Assembly: GCF_014873145.1 (NCBI RefSeq)
Contig: NZ_JADBEK010000001.1
Span: 4,588,001-4,652,000 of the forward strand
Length of the DNA stretch: 64,000 nt
Reading direction: 5' to 3'
DNA from: Nonomuraea angiospora
Lineage (GTDB): Bacteria > Actinomycetota > Actinomycetes > Streptosporangiales > Streptosporangiaceae
A program made the position numbers and the translations under genes. This document shows positions 1 to 7,586 of the stretch, in pieces. A model generated the notes under the pieces. It was not told the origin of the DNA and searched no databases. It saw only the letters and a list, made by a program, of their open reading frames with translations. Numbering within the stretch: position 1 is the first letter of the stretch; every line of letters begins with the position of its first letter.

Positions 1-631
1 CGCCGAGCTGCTCGGCCGCCAGCGCCACGCACAGCCGGTCGCCGACCTCCGGCGCCGGCCCCAGCACGCGGGCGGGCGCGCCCTCCAGGACCACCCGCGC
101 CTGGCCGCGCGTCACGTCGAGCGTCTCCAGCGCGGTCCTGGTGACGCCGGGCCCGGCCAGCTCGACGGCGACCAGGAGCTCGCCGTCGCCGCCGCGCGCG
201 GGCGCCACCAGCACGTCGGCCTCCATGCCGCTGAGCACCTGCGCCAGCGTGCCGCGCACGGCCCCGCCGTCGAGGTCGAGGGGGGCCTGGGCGAGCGTGG
301 CCGTGGTGCGGCCCTCCGCGACGGCGGCGAGCAGCTCCTTGTCGGGAGCGCCGGTCAGGGCGATCGCGGCGAACGCGGTGGCCAGGAACGGCCCGGGGAG
401 CAGGGCCGCGCCCGTCTCCTCCAGCGCGACCGCCAGCTCGGCCAGGCCCGCGCCGGCGCCGCCGTACTCCTCCGCGACGATCAGGCCCGCCAGGCCCAGC
501 TCGCCGTTGAGCCTGGCGTACACCTGCGGGTCGTAGCCCTGCCGCGCCTTGGACAGCGGCGAGGCGGCGCCCAGGAAGGCGCGCACGGCCTCACGCAGCT
601 GCCGCTGCTCCTCATCGAGTACGAGCTTCAC
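1..631 (-). CDS. Acyl-CoA dehydrogenase family protein, N-terminal part (cut by window edge)
   Basis: Translating the minus strand from a GTG at 631 gives an open frame of 210 codons that runs off the left edge. It starts with the helical N-terminal domain of acyl-CoA dehydrogenases (LVLDEEQRQLREAVRAFL) and continues through a GLAGLIVAEEYGGAGAG stretch typical of the family. The visible part reaches only the middle beta domain, so the catalytic base and FAD-binding C-terminus cannot be judged. The start overlaps the stop of the upstream dehydrogenase as GTGA, which implies translational coupling. Actinobacterial pairs of this kind often form mixed alpha2beta2 dehydrogenases acting on steroid or other CoA-ester side chains; that role here is inference. 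Confidence 0.88.
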   Translation of the reverse strand, partial: MKLVLDEEQRQLREAVRAFLGAASPLSKARQGYDPQVYARLNGELGLAGLIVAEEYGGAGAGLAELAVALEETGAALLPGPFLATAFAAIALTGAPDKELLAAVAEGRTTATLAQAPLDLDGGAVRGTLAQVLSGMEADVLVAPARGGDGELLVAVELAGPGVTRTALETLDVTRGQARVVLEGAPARVLGPAPEVGDRLCVALAAEQLG

Positions 632-1794
632 CCCTGCGTCCCCACCTTCAGGTCCTTGAACGGCACGGTCTTGTCCACCCGGGGCTCCGGCGGCAGGTTG
701 AGCACGCGGTCGCCCACGATGTTACGCATGATCTCGTTGGTGCCGCCGCCCAGCGACATGGCCGGGGCCTGCGAGATGGCGTGCGCGAGCGGGGAGTCGC
801 CCAGGGCGGCCTCCGGGCCGGCCAGCCGGGTGGCCAGGTCGGCCTGGAACATGGTCAGCTCGGCCAGCAGCAGCTTGGCGGCGCTGCCCCGGGCGCCGGG
901 GAAGATCCCCGCCTCGGTCTCCTGGGCCAGCCGCTGGTTGAACAGCGCCAGGGCGCGGCTGCGGATGTGCAGCTCGACCAGCTCGTCGCGGACCAGCGGG
1001 TCGCCGGTGTCGACCACCCGGCGCAGCGCCTCCAGCGAGGTCGGGTCCTCCTTCTGGCCGCTCATGCCCACGCCCGCCGAGATCGACAGCCGCTCGTGCA
1101 GCAGGGTCGTGACGGCCACGCTCCAGCCGTCGTTGACCTCGCCGACGCGATGCTCGTCGGGGATGGGGACGTCGTCGAAGAAGATCTCGTTGAAGTTGGA
1201 CCTGCCGGTCATGTCCTTCAGCGGCCTGACCGTGACCCCGGGGTGGTGCATGTCCACCACGAACATGGTCAGCCCCTTGTGCTTGGGCACCTCCACGTCG
1301 GTGCGGGCCAGCAGCAGCCCCCAGTCGGCGTGGTGGGCGACCGAGGTCCACACCTTCTGGCCGTTGACGATCCAGTGGTCGCCGTCGCGCTCGGCCCGCG
1401 TCTGCAGGCCGGCCACGTCGCTGCCCGCGCCCGGCTCGGAGAAGAGCTGGCACCAGATCTCCTCGCCGCGCAGCAGGGGCCGGACGAACCGCTCGCGCTG
1501 CGCGTCGGTGCCCCGGTCGACCAGCGTGGGCCCGGTCATGCCGAGGCCGATCGAGAAGACGTACGTGGGGAGGGTGAAGCCGCGGGCCTCGGCGGCGAAC
1601 GCGCGCTCCTCCGCCTGCGTCAGCCCCTGGCCGCCCCACTGCCGGGGCCACGTGATGCCGGAGTAGCCGGCGTCGTGGAGCTTGGCCATGAATTCCTTGG
1701 CCCGGGCGATCGGGTCTCCCCCGGGCCGGTCGTCCGCCGGGACGTTCTCCTGCAGCCAGGTCCTGGCGGACCGCCGATAGTCAGCAAGGTTCAC
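628..1794 (-). CDS. Acyl-CoA dehydrogenase
   Basis: The 388-residue protein is full length for an acyl-CoA dehydrogenase, a flavoenzyme that introduces the alpha-beta double bond into an acyl-CoA thioester. Visible hallmarks are a WPRQWGGQGLT segment in the N-terminal helical domain, the flavin/substrate region QLFSEPGAGSDVAGLQTRAE near residue 115, VNGQKVWTS near residue 143, and the C-terminal GGGTNEIMRNIVGDRVL near residue 350. The GTG at 1794 is preceded by an A/T-richer stretch. It overlaps the next dehydrogenase by four bases. The substrate is not evident; the paired layout resembles the heteromeric FadE pairs of actinobacterial sterol catabolism, but no other sterol genes are in view. 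Confidence 0.93.
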   Translation of the reverse strand: MNLADYRRSARTWLQENVPADDRPGGDPIARAKEFMAKLHDAGYSGITWPRQWGGQGLTQAEERAFAAEARGFTLPTYVFSIGLGMTGPTLVDRGTDAQRERFVRPLLRGEEIWCQLFSEPGAGSDVAGLQTRAERDGDHWIVNGQKVWTSVAHHADWGLLLARTDVEVPKHKGLTMFVVDMHHPGVTVRPLKDMTGRSNFNEIFFDDVPIPDEHRVGEVNDGWSVAVTTLLHERLSISAGVGMSGQKEDPTSLEALRRVVDTGDPLVRDELVELHIRSRALALFNQRLAQETEAGIFPGARGSAAKLLLAELTMFQADLATRLAGPEAALGDSPLAHAISQAPAMSLGGGTNEIMRNIVGDRVLNLPPEPRVDKTVPFKDLKVGTQG

Positions 1795-1897
1795 ATCGAC
1801 TCCTTGGCATCAGTGCTCACTTACTCTAGTCAGGCGACCGGATGCCGCATAGAGCACCATTCCGCAGGTCTTTTAGCGGGATTTGTCACTGAATCTC

Positions 1898-1940
1898 CGC
1901 TAATTGGATGCAGGGGCACGTACTGTGATCATCTGATCAC
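1898..1940. promoter_or_regulatory. Promoter/operator region of the sensor kinase gene
   Basis: This stretch between the divergent dehydrogenase and kinase genes holds CGCTAATTGGATGC at 1898-1911, which recurs in altered form upstream of the diiron oxygenase gene. It also holds a perfect palindrome GTGATCATCTGATCAC at 1925-1940 (7-bp arms, 2-bp centre). TTGGAT (1904-1909) and GATCAT (1927-1932) are 17 bp apart and could serve as -35 and -10. Function is inferred from position and symmetry only. Confidence 0.45.
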
Positions 1941-1953
1941 GGGGGGATCGGGT

Positions 1954-3291
1954 GTGATCGAACGGCTGGGCCAGTCCATCCGCGCGCGCCTGGCGCTGTT
2001 CGCCAGTGTCGCCATGGCACTGCTGTGCCTGGTGGCGGGCTCGTTCTTTTTGTGGGTGGGGCACAACACCGCCGTCGACATCCGCACGAGGGAGGTGATC
2101 ACCGCGGCGATGCACGTGGGCCACGACATCCAGCGCAATCACCGGCACCCCCTGACCAACTTCGACCTGAAGGGCATCCAGGTCATCGATCCGACCGGTC
2201 GCGTGGTGGCCTCGACGCCGAACCTGGCGGGCGTGCCGCGCCTGACCGCCGTGGTGCCCGACCCGAACAGCCCCAGCCGCACCGACGTGCTGTGCGAGCT
2301 GCCCCAGCTCGGCGACGAGTGCCACATCACGGCCGCCGTCCGGGTCTACGACGAGGCCGGTGACTGGCTGGTCTACGCCTACGACTCCACGGTGCCCTGG
2401 TACATCCACCCCTCGGTGATCGCCGTGCTGATCGTGCTGACCGTGCTGCTGGTCGCGATCACCTGGTTCGGCGTGTCCAAGGTGGTGGCCAGGACGCTCG
2501 CGCCGGTCAACCAGATCACCAAGCGGCTGACCGAGATCAGCTACGGCGACGAGACCATGCGCGTGCCCGTGCCGGAGAACGCCGAGGAGATCAAGGCGCT
2601 CGCGGAGGCCGCCAACCACACGCTCGCCCGGCTGGAGGTCGCGTTGGAGCAGCAGCGCCGCTTCGCCTCCGACGCCTCGCACGACCTGCGCAGCCCGATC
2701 ACCGCCATGCGCGCCGAGCTCGAGGCGGCGATGCTCGCCCCCGAGGAGACCGACTGGTGCGAGACCGGCGGCAAGCTGATGGCCAGCCTCGACCGGCTGC
2801 AGAACATCGTCGTCGACCTGCTGACGCTGGCCAAGCTCGAAGCGGGCGCCCCGTCGCGGCTCGAATCCGTCGACCTGGCCGAGCTGGTCGCCGCCGAGAC
2901 CACCAGGCAGCGGTCGAAGAAGATCGTCACCGCGCTGCAGCCCGGCGTGGTCGTCACGGGTGACCGGCTCAAGCTCGCCCGCCTCCTGACGAACCTGCTG
3001 GACAACGCCGAACGGCACGCCGAGAGCACGATCATCGTGACCCTGCGCAGGAACGAGCAGGCCGTGCTCGAGGTCCTGGACGACGGCGCGGGCATCGCCC
3101 AGGAGCAGCGCGAGGTGGTCTTCAGGCGGTTCACCCGGCTGGACGCCTCGCGCAGCCGCGACGCCGGCGGCACCGGGCTCGGCCTGCCCATCGCCCGCGA
3201 GATCGCCCAGGCCCACCGCGGCACCCTCAGGATCGAGGACTCCGACACCGGCGCGCGCTTCGTGCTGCGATTGCCGATACGAAAGGAGTGA
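1954..3291 (+). CDS. Membrane sensor histidine kinase (orphan)
   Basis: The 445-residue protein has the EnvZ-like layout. TM1 is near residues 12-34, followed by an extracytoplasmic sensor of about 115 residues with two cysteines near 113 and 122. TM2 lies near 152-174, a HAMP linker near 175-230, and a HisKA box with the phospho-acceptor His243 in DASHDLRSP. The HATPase domain shows the N box NLLDNAERH, DDGAGI and GGTGLGLPIA. The GTG at 1954 is preferred because GGGGGG lies just upstream; in-frame codons further up lack this. No response regulator gene adjoins it: the neighbours are a dehydrogenase and a TetR gene. The signal is unknown, and the cysteine pair may form a disulfide in the sensor. 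Confidence 0.9.
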   Translation: MIERLGQSIRARLALFASVAMALLCLVAGSFFLWVGHNTAVDIRTREVITAAMHVGHDIQRNHRHPLTNFDLKGIQVIDPTGRVVASTPNLAGVPRLTAVVPDPNSPSRTDVLCELPQLGDECHITAAVRVYDEAGDWLVYAYDSTVPWYIHPSVIAVLIVLTVLLVAITWFGVSKVVARTLAPVNQITKRLTEISYGDETMRVPVPENAEEIKALAEAANHTLARLEVALEQQRRFASDASHDLRSPITAMRAELEAAMLAPEETDWCETGGKLMASLDRLQNIVVDLLTLAKLEAGAPSRLESVDLAELVAAETTRQRSKKIVTALQPGVVVTGDRLKLARLLTNLLDNAERHAESTIIVTLRRNEQAVLEVLDDGAGIAQEQREVVFRRFTRLDASRSRDAGGTGLGLPIAREIAQAHRGTLRIEDSDTGARFVLRLPIRKE

Positions 3292-3299
3292 ATGTGGGT

Positions 3300-3377
3300 A
3301 TGAGAAATTTTCCGCCCCTTGATGGATCTCTGGGCGCGCACGATTACTACGCATCGGAGGTGAGTTACTCGCTGTGA
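3300..3377 (+). CDS. Possible 25-residue peptide ORF coupled to the TetR gene
   Basis: An ATG at 3300 opens a 25-codon frame, MRNFPPLDGSLGAHDYYASE followed by VSYSL, ending in a TGA that overlaps the GTG of the TetR gene as GTGA (3374-3377). AAAGGAG (3282-3288) lies 11 bases before the ATG, rather far for a ribosome site. The arrangement would couple translation of the regulator to that of the peptide. I recognise no family. It could be a leader peptide, or chance. Confidence 0.35.
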   Translation: MRNFPPLDGSLGAHDYYASEVSYSL

Positions 3378-3973
3378 CTTCAGGGTTCAGCCGATTACGG
3401 CGCGAGGATTTGCTGAAGACGGCCTGCGAGGTCATCGCGGAGCGCGGGTTCGGGCATACCCGGACCATTGACATCGCCAGGGCCGCCGGGGTGAGCCAGG
3501 CGCTGCTGTTCTACCACTTCGAGTCCAAGGATCGGCTGTTCGCGCAGGCCTTGACCTACGCCGCCCGCCAGCATCTCCACTCGCTCGAACACATCGAGGA
3601 GGCCGAGGGCACGCCGCTCGAACGGCTGCGCACCCTGCTCAGGCTCTCCTCGCCGGCGATCCCCAACGAGGGATGGCGGCTGTGGATCGACGCCTGGTCC
3701 GAGGCGATGCGCAACTCGGAGCTGGAGGAGATCTCGCGCCGCCTCGACTCCCGGGGCCGCCTGGTCCTGCGCGCGATCATCGAGGCGGGCGTGTCGTGCG
3801 GCGAGTTCAAGTGCGACGACCCCGACGCCTCCACGTGGCGGATTCTCGCGCTGGTGGACGGGCTCGCGATCCAGACGCACGCGCACCCCAAGGTGCTGAC
3901 CAGGCGCAAGGTGAACACGCTGATCCGTACGGCCGCCGCGGCCGAGCTCGGGCTCTCTCCGGAAACGCTGTGA
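3374..3973 (+). CDS. TetR family transcriptional regulator
   Basis: The 199-residue protein has the TetR N-terminal helix-turn-helix (RTIDIARAAGVSQALLFYHF, roughly residues 30-49) followed by KDRLF. An all-helical ligand-binding domain follows, with TetR_C-like sequence RLWIDAWSEAMRN. The GTG start follows GGAGGTGA by 10 bases. The gene lies 82 bp after the sensor kinase and 63 bp before the diiron oxygenase, so it may control one or both; similar sequence elements upstream of each are consistent with a shared operator. The ligand is unknown. Confidence 0.9.
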   Translation: MTSGFSRLRREDLLKTACEVIAERGFGHTRTIDIARAAGVSQALLFYHFESKDRLFAQALTYAARQHLHSLEHIEEAEGTPLERLRTLLRLSSPAIPNEGWRLWIDAWSEAMRNSELEEISRRLDSRGRLVLRAIIEAGVSCGEFKCDDPDASTWRILALVDGLAIQTHAHPKVLTRRKVNTLIRTAAAAELGLSPETL

Positions 3974-3983
3974 CTTTCCCCTC

Positions 3984-4017
3984 TTCCGACGCTATTGGAT
4001 GCTTCGTACAATTAGCG
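3984..4017 (+). promoter_or_regulatory. Promoter with imperfect inverted repeat upstream of the diiron oxygenase
   Basis: TACAAT at 4007-4012 is a good -10 hexamer, with a weak TTCCGA 17 bp upstream. Overlapping it, CGCTATTG (3990-3997) and CAATTAGCG (4009-4017) form an imperfect inverted repeat around GATGC. The same CGCTAATTGGATGC element lies upstream of the kinase gene. The position over the -10 suits a repressor operator, with the adjacent TetR protein as the obvious but unproven candidate. Confidence 0.5.
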
Positions 4018-4036
4018 GCGAGGAGAGGAGCACGTG

Positions 4037-4996
4037 ATGGCATCCGCACCGAGCTCTGCCACCGCCCGCGAACGCGACGAGCAGGTCGCCAGCAGGAGCG
4101 CCTACCGAGCGGTCATCGAACGGCTCTCGAAGGCGTCGGTCGACAAGCACTGGGAGCCGTACCGGGACATCCCGTGGGATGACCCGGAGTTCGCCGTGGA
4201 CCCGGCAGACCCCCGCTGGGAGCTGCCGGAGGTCGACAAGCTGGGCGGCCACCCGTGGTACCGCAGCCGCCCGCCCGAGGTGCGGGCGGCGATCGGGCTG
4301 TGGCGGGTGGCCACCGCGATGAAGGTCGGGCTGCAGTTCGAGAACCTGCTCAAGCGCGGGCTGCTCAACTACGCCTACCGGCTGCCGAACGGGTCACCGG
4401 AGTTCCGGTACGTCTACCACGAGACCATCGAAGAGGGACATCACGGGATGATGTTCCAGGAGTTCGTGAACCGCACCGGCTTGCCGATCCGCGGGATGCC
4501 CGGGCCGCTGTCGCTGGTCGCGCAGGTGGCGCCGTGGATCCCGCTGATCTCGACGGAGCTGTTCTTCGTGTTCGTGCTCGGCGGCGAGGACCCGATCGAC
4601 CACGTGCAGCGCAAGGTGCTGAAGGACGAGCGGGCCCATCATCCGCTGGAAGAGACGATCATGCGGATCCACATCGCGGAGGAGGCCAGGCACATCTCCT
4701 TCGCCCGGCACTACCTGCGCAACCGGGTGCCCCGGATGCCCGCGTACCGGCGGCTCCTGCTGGGGATCATCTCCCCCGTCATCCTGGGCGTGATGGCCCG
4801 GATCATGCTGGCGCCCCCGGGGCCGATGATCCGGCGCTTCCGCATCCCGGCCCGCGTGGTCGCCGAGATCTACCTGCGCAATCCCGCCGCCAAGCAGGAG
4901 ATCCGCGACTCGGTCGGCAGGACGCGGGAGCTGTGCGCGGAGATCGGCCTGATCAACCCGGTCACCCGGCGGATCTGGCGCGCAATGGGCATCTAG
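4037..4996 (+). CDS. AurF-like diiron oxygenase (p-aminobenzoate N-oxygenase family)
   Basis: The protein of about 319 residues belongs to the AurF/DUF3066 ferritin-like diiron family, which includes enzymes oxidising aryl amines to nitro groups. Candidate metal ligands are in FENLLKRG (Glu), YHETIEEGHHGMMF (Glu and His), STELFF (Glu) and EEARHISFARHYL (Glu and His), in the usual helix order. The ATG at 4037 is chosen because AGGAG lies six bases upstream; a GTG at 4034 is possible. The C-terminal third has a hydrophobic stretch around IISPVILGVMARIML. Its stop shares a CTAG palindrome with the convergent methyltransferase. The substrate is unknown, and no nitro-compound pathway genes are adjacent. 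Confidence 0.85.
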   Translation: MASAPSSATARERDEQVASRSAYRAVIERLSKASVDKHWEPYRDIPWDDPEFAVDPADPRWELPEVDKLGGHPWYRSRPPEVRAAIGLWRVATAMKVGLQFENLLKRGLLNYAYRLPNGSPEFRYVYHETIEEGHHGMMFQEFVNRTGLPIRGMPGPLSLVAQVAPWIPLISTELFFVFVLGGEDPIDHVQRKVLKDERAHHPLEETIMRIHIAEEARHISFARHYLRNRVPRMPAYRRLLLGIISPVILGVMARIMLAPPGPMIRRFRIPARVVAEIYLRNPAAKQEIRDSVGRTRELCAEIGLINPVTRRIWRAMGI

Positions 4997-5757
4997 CCGG
5001 CCGGCCGCCGGGCGGTCAGCACCTCGATGACGTCCGTGTACTCCCAGGTCCCCGAGGGGTCGAGGTCGAGCAGCGCCTTCCTGGCCGCCTCCTTGAACGC
5101 CTCCAGCCGGTCGCCGAGGCGGGCCGGGGAGCTGTAGGAGTAGGACAGCTGCAGGCCGATCACGGCGTCCACGTCGTACGTCAGGCGGTGCTCGTACACG
5201 GTGGACTCCAGGTCGCTGAACGCCGAGGTGGCCAGCACGTCGTGGGGGTGCTCGCCGCTGGCCTGGAAGGAGCCGGTGGCCGTGAACGTGTTCGCCCCGA
5301 ACTCCTCGCGCACCCGGCGCATCGTCGGCTCCCAGGGCTCCTCCACGGGTTGGCGGCCCGGGCCGACGAGCGCCACGACCCCGCCGGGCGGCAGCAACTC
5401 GTCGAGGTCGGCCAGCACCGCGCGGCGGTCCATCCAGTGGAACGACCTGCCCATGACGATGTGGCCGAACGCCGGGAGCTCGCGCAGCCTCGTCGAGTCG
5501 CCGCGCAGCCAGCGGATGTTGGGCACTCCTGCCGCCAGCCCCCGGCCCGTCTCCAGCATCCCCTCGTCGGGATCGACGGCCAGGACCTCGCGCACGCTGC
5601 GCGCCAGCGGGATCGCCACCGTGCCGGGGCCGCAGCCGAGATCGAGCACGGTGCCGTCCGGGCCGAACGTCCTCGCCAGGTGCCCGATCGCCTGATCCCC
5701 GTGATCGGAGCGGTACTTCGCGTAGTAGGGGGCCGCACCGCCGAACAGGTCTGTCAT
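4993..5757 (-). CDS. Class I SAM-dependent methyltransferase
   Basis: The protein of about 254 residues has a Rossmann methyltransferase core: motif I VLDLGCGPGTVAIPLA near residue 40, then LAVDPDEGMLE, and GHIVMGRSFHWMDR with the aromatic pair common in Methyltransf_11 proteins. The ATG at 5757 (MTDLFGG) is preferred over one four codons upstream; TATGGT about seven bases before it looks like a -10, which would make the mRNA leaderless. It converges on the diiron oxygenase gene with overlapping stops. The substrate is unknown; small-molecule methylation is likely. Confidence 0.85.
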   Translation of the reverse strand: MTDLFGGAAPYYAKYRSDHGDQAIGHLARTFGPDGTVLDLGCGPGTVAIPLARSVREVLAVDPDEGMLETGRGLAAGVPNIRWLRGDSTRLRELPAFGHIVMGRSFHWMDRRAVLADLDELLPPGGVVALVGPGRQPVEEPWEPTMRRVREEFGANTFTATGSFQASGEHPHDVLATSAFSDLESTVYEHRLTYDVDAVIGLQLSYSYSSPARLGDRLEAFKEAARKALLDLDPSGTWEYTDVIEVLTARRPAG

Positions 5758-5808
5758 GGATGGGACCATATACGGGTTCGTTTCGTCGTTGCTGGAAGGT
5801 TTTGATCT

Positions 5809-6558
5809 TTGAGGCGGCTACTCACGGTCCTGCTGCTCGCCTTCGCCGCCGCCGGGATCGCCCCTCCCGCGGCACAGGCGCACAACGTGCTCGTCAGCAG
5901 CGACCCCAAGGACGGGGCCACGTTGCCGGCCGCGCCCGCGCAGGTGACGCTGGTGTTCGACCAGGCGGTGCGGCAGGGCTACGCGCAGGTGGGCGTGACG
6001 GGCCCGGACGGGTCCTCCTGGGCGGACGGGGCGGCGGAGGTGGCCGCCGAGCGGGTGTCGGTACGCGTCAAGCCGCTGCCGTCCGCGGGCGCGTACACGG
6101 TGGGCTACCGGATCCTGTCGGCCGACGGCCACCCGGTCACCGGCAAGATCACCTTCACCCTCGCCGCCGGGGCCGGCACCGGCGGCCCGGCGCAAAGCTC
6201 GGGCCAGAACACGGGCCAGAACACGGGCCAGGACGCCGGTCAGAACGCGGGCCAGAACACGGGCCGGGGCGACGCCGGGCAGGCGGCGCAGGACGCGAAG
6301 GCGCAGGCCGCCGAGGCGGCCGCCAACGGCGGCGCGGGCATGGCGGTGGTGTGGATCGTGGGCGCGCTGCTGCTGCTCGCCGCCGGCACGGCGGTGGCCC
6401 TGCGCCGCTCCCGCCCGGCCGCGCCCGCCCCGGGCTCCTCCGGAGAGGCCCAGCCCGATGGCACCGGAGAGGCCCAGCCCAGCGCCGCCGGAGAGGCTCA
6501 GTCCGGTGGCACCGGCGCAGCCCAGCCCAATGCCGCCGGTGAAGAGGCGCGGGCATGA
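5809..6558 (+). CDS. copC: CopC-domain copper-binding protein, secreted and C-terminally anchored
   Basis: The 249-residue protein starts with a Sec signal peptide (MRRLLTVLLLAFAAAGIAPP, cleavage after AQA) so that the mature chain begins with His, as in CopC proteins, where the N-terminal His helps bind Cu(II). The CopC fold covers roughly residues 25-123 and ends in GYRILSADGHPVTGKITF with the conserved D-G-H. A GQN-rich linker, a single TM helix near residues 180-205 and an alanine/glycine-rich tail follow. The TTG start is backed by GGAAGG. The linker and tail are encoded by in-frame tandem repeats. It overlaps the CopD gene by ATGA, so the two are coupled in copper handling at the membrane. 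Confidence 0.9.
   Translation: MRRLLTVLLLAFAAAGIAPPAAQAHNVLVSSDPKDGATLPAAPAQVTLVFDQAVRQGYAQVGVTGPDGSSWADGAAEVAAERVSVRVKPLPSAGAYTVGYRILSADGHPVTGKITFTLAAGAGTGGPAQSSGQNTGQNTGQDAGQNAGQNTGRGDAGQAAQDAKAQAAEAAANGGAGMAVVWIVGALLLLAAGTAVALRRSRPAAPAPGSSGEAQPDGTGEAQPSAAGEAQSGGTGAAQPNAAGEEARA
6201..6260 (+). repeat. Five tandem 12-bp units inside the CopC gene
   Basis: GGGCCAGAACAC is repeated five times in frame (6201, 6213, 6225, 6237, 6249), units 1, 2 and 5 being identical. It encodes GQNT-type tetrapeptides in the linker between the CopC domain and the membrane helix. Copy number could vary by slippage without breaking the frame. Confidence 0.9.
6442..6537 (+). repeat. Four tandem 24-bp units inside the CopC gene
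   Basis: Four consecutive 24-bp units start at 6442, 6466, 6490 and 6514 and encode repeats of the type GEAQPDGT in the cytoplasmic tail after the TM helix. Units 1 and 2 share their first 15 bases exactly. The repeat keeps the reading frame. Confidence 0.88.
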
Positions 6559-7586
6559 CCGTCACCGCGCCTCCGCTCCCGCGCCAGCGGGTCGGCGGGC
6601 GGCTGGTGGCCGGGGCGTTCGGCGTCTGCGCGATCGTCGCCGCGGTGGCGGCGAGCACGTTCACCGCGCAGGAGGCCGTCCCCGGCATCCCCATGCCCGG
6701 CCCGCTGGTGTCCTTCGGGCTGCCCGTCGTGCGGGTGCTGCTCGACCTGGCCGCCGTCGCCGCGGTCGGGCTGAGCCTGCTGCCCAAGCTGCTCGGGTTC
6801 GACGCCCCCGAGCGGACCGAGCCCGTCATGCTCAGGGTGCGGCCGCTGGCCGTGCTGGCCGCCTGGGCGTGGGCGATCTGCGCGCTGCTGACCATCGTGT
6901 TCCAGACGGCCGAGCTGAATCCCGGCAGCGTGCCCACGTTCGGGATGATCGCCGGCTACGTCGAGACCGTCGGCACCGGTCAGGGGCTGCTGTTCAGCGC
7001 GGCGTGCGCGCTGGCGGCGGCGGGCATCGGGCTCATGGCGGTGCGGTTCGGCGAGAAGGTGCCGGCCGAGCTGCGGGTGATCGTGGCATTGTTCGGGCTG
7101 CTGCCCATCCCCGTCACCGGGCACGCCGTCAACTCGATCTGGCACGACCCGATCATGGTCTCGATGGAGATCCACGTGATGGGCGCGGCGGCGTGGACGG
7201 GCGGGCTGGTGGCCACGGCCGTGTTCGTGGCGCCGCACCGGGAGCTGCTGGCCGTGGTCCTGCCCAGGTTCTCCAGGATCGCCACGGTGTGCCTGCTCCT
7301 GGTCGGGCTGTCGGGGCTGGTCAACGGGCTCGGCACGATGGCGCTCACCCCCGGCGTGACGCTGCCCGGCGCGCTGCTGACCAGCCACTACGGCGTGCTC
7401 GTGGTGATCAAGACGGTCCTGGTGGCGGCGCTGGTGCCGCTGGCCGCCCACATCCGCTTCCGCCTGATGCCCGCCATCCGCGCGGGCCGGGCCACCGCCC
7501 TGGTGGGCTGGGCGGCGGCCGAGGTGGCCGTGATGGGGCTGGCCTACGGCGTGGCGGTGGCGATCACCCGGGCCTCGATCGGCTGA
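6555..7586 (+). CDS. copD: CopD-family copper resistance membrane protein
   Basis: The 343-residue polytopic protein has about eight to nine TM segments and matches the CopD domain, seen in HDPIMVSMEIHVMGAAAWTG near residues 200-220 and LLTSHYGVLVVIKTVLVAAL near residue 280. The conserved His and Trp residues of the family are present. It starts four bases inside the end of the CopC gene (ATGA) and its last 43 bp overlap the convergent membrane-protein gene. CopC delivers periplasmic copper and CopD is thought to move it across the membrane; in Gram-positive bacteria this pair usually serves copper import or homeostasis rather than resistance. Confidence 0.9.
   Translation: MTVTAPPLPRQRVGGRLVAGAFGVCAIVAAVAASTFTAQEAVPGIPMPGPLVSFGLPVVRVLLDLAAVAAVGLSLLPKLLGFDAPERTEPVMLRVRPLAVLAAWAWAICALLTIVFQTAELNPGSVPTFGMIAGYVETVGTGQGLLFSAACALAAAGIGLMAVRFGEKVPAELRVIVALFGLLPIPVTGHAVNSIWHDPIMVSMEIHVMGAAAWTGGLVATAVFVAPHRELLAVVLPRFSRIATVCLLLVGLSGLVNGLGTMALTPGVTLPGALLTSHYGVLVVIKTVLVAALVPLAAHIRFRLMPAIRAGRATALVGWAAAEVAVMGLAYGVAVAITRASIG

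Noticed and set aside
781..1953. Long plus-strand frame running antisense through the acyl-CoA dehydrogenase gene into the sensor kinase
   Set aside because: It is the GC-driven shadow of the dehydrogenase. The kinase has its own GTG with a G-rich ribosome site at 1954, and the upstream translation is low-complexity.
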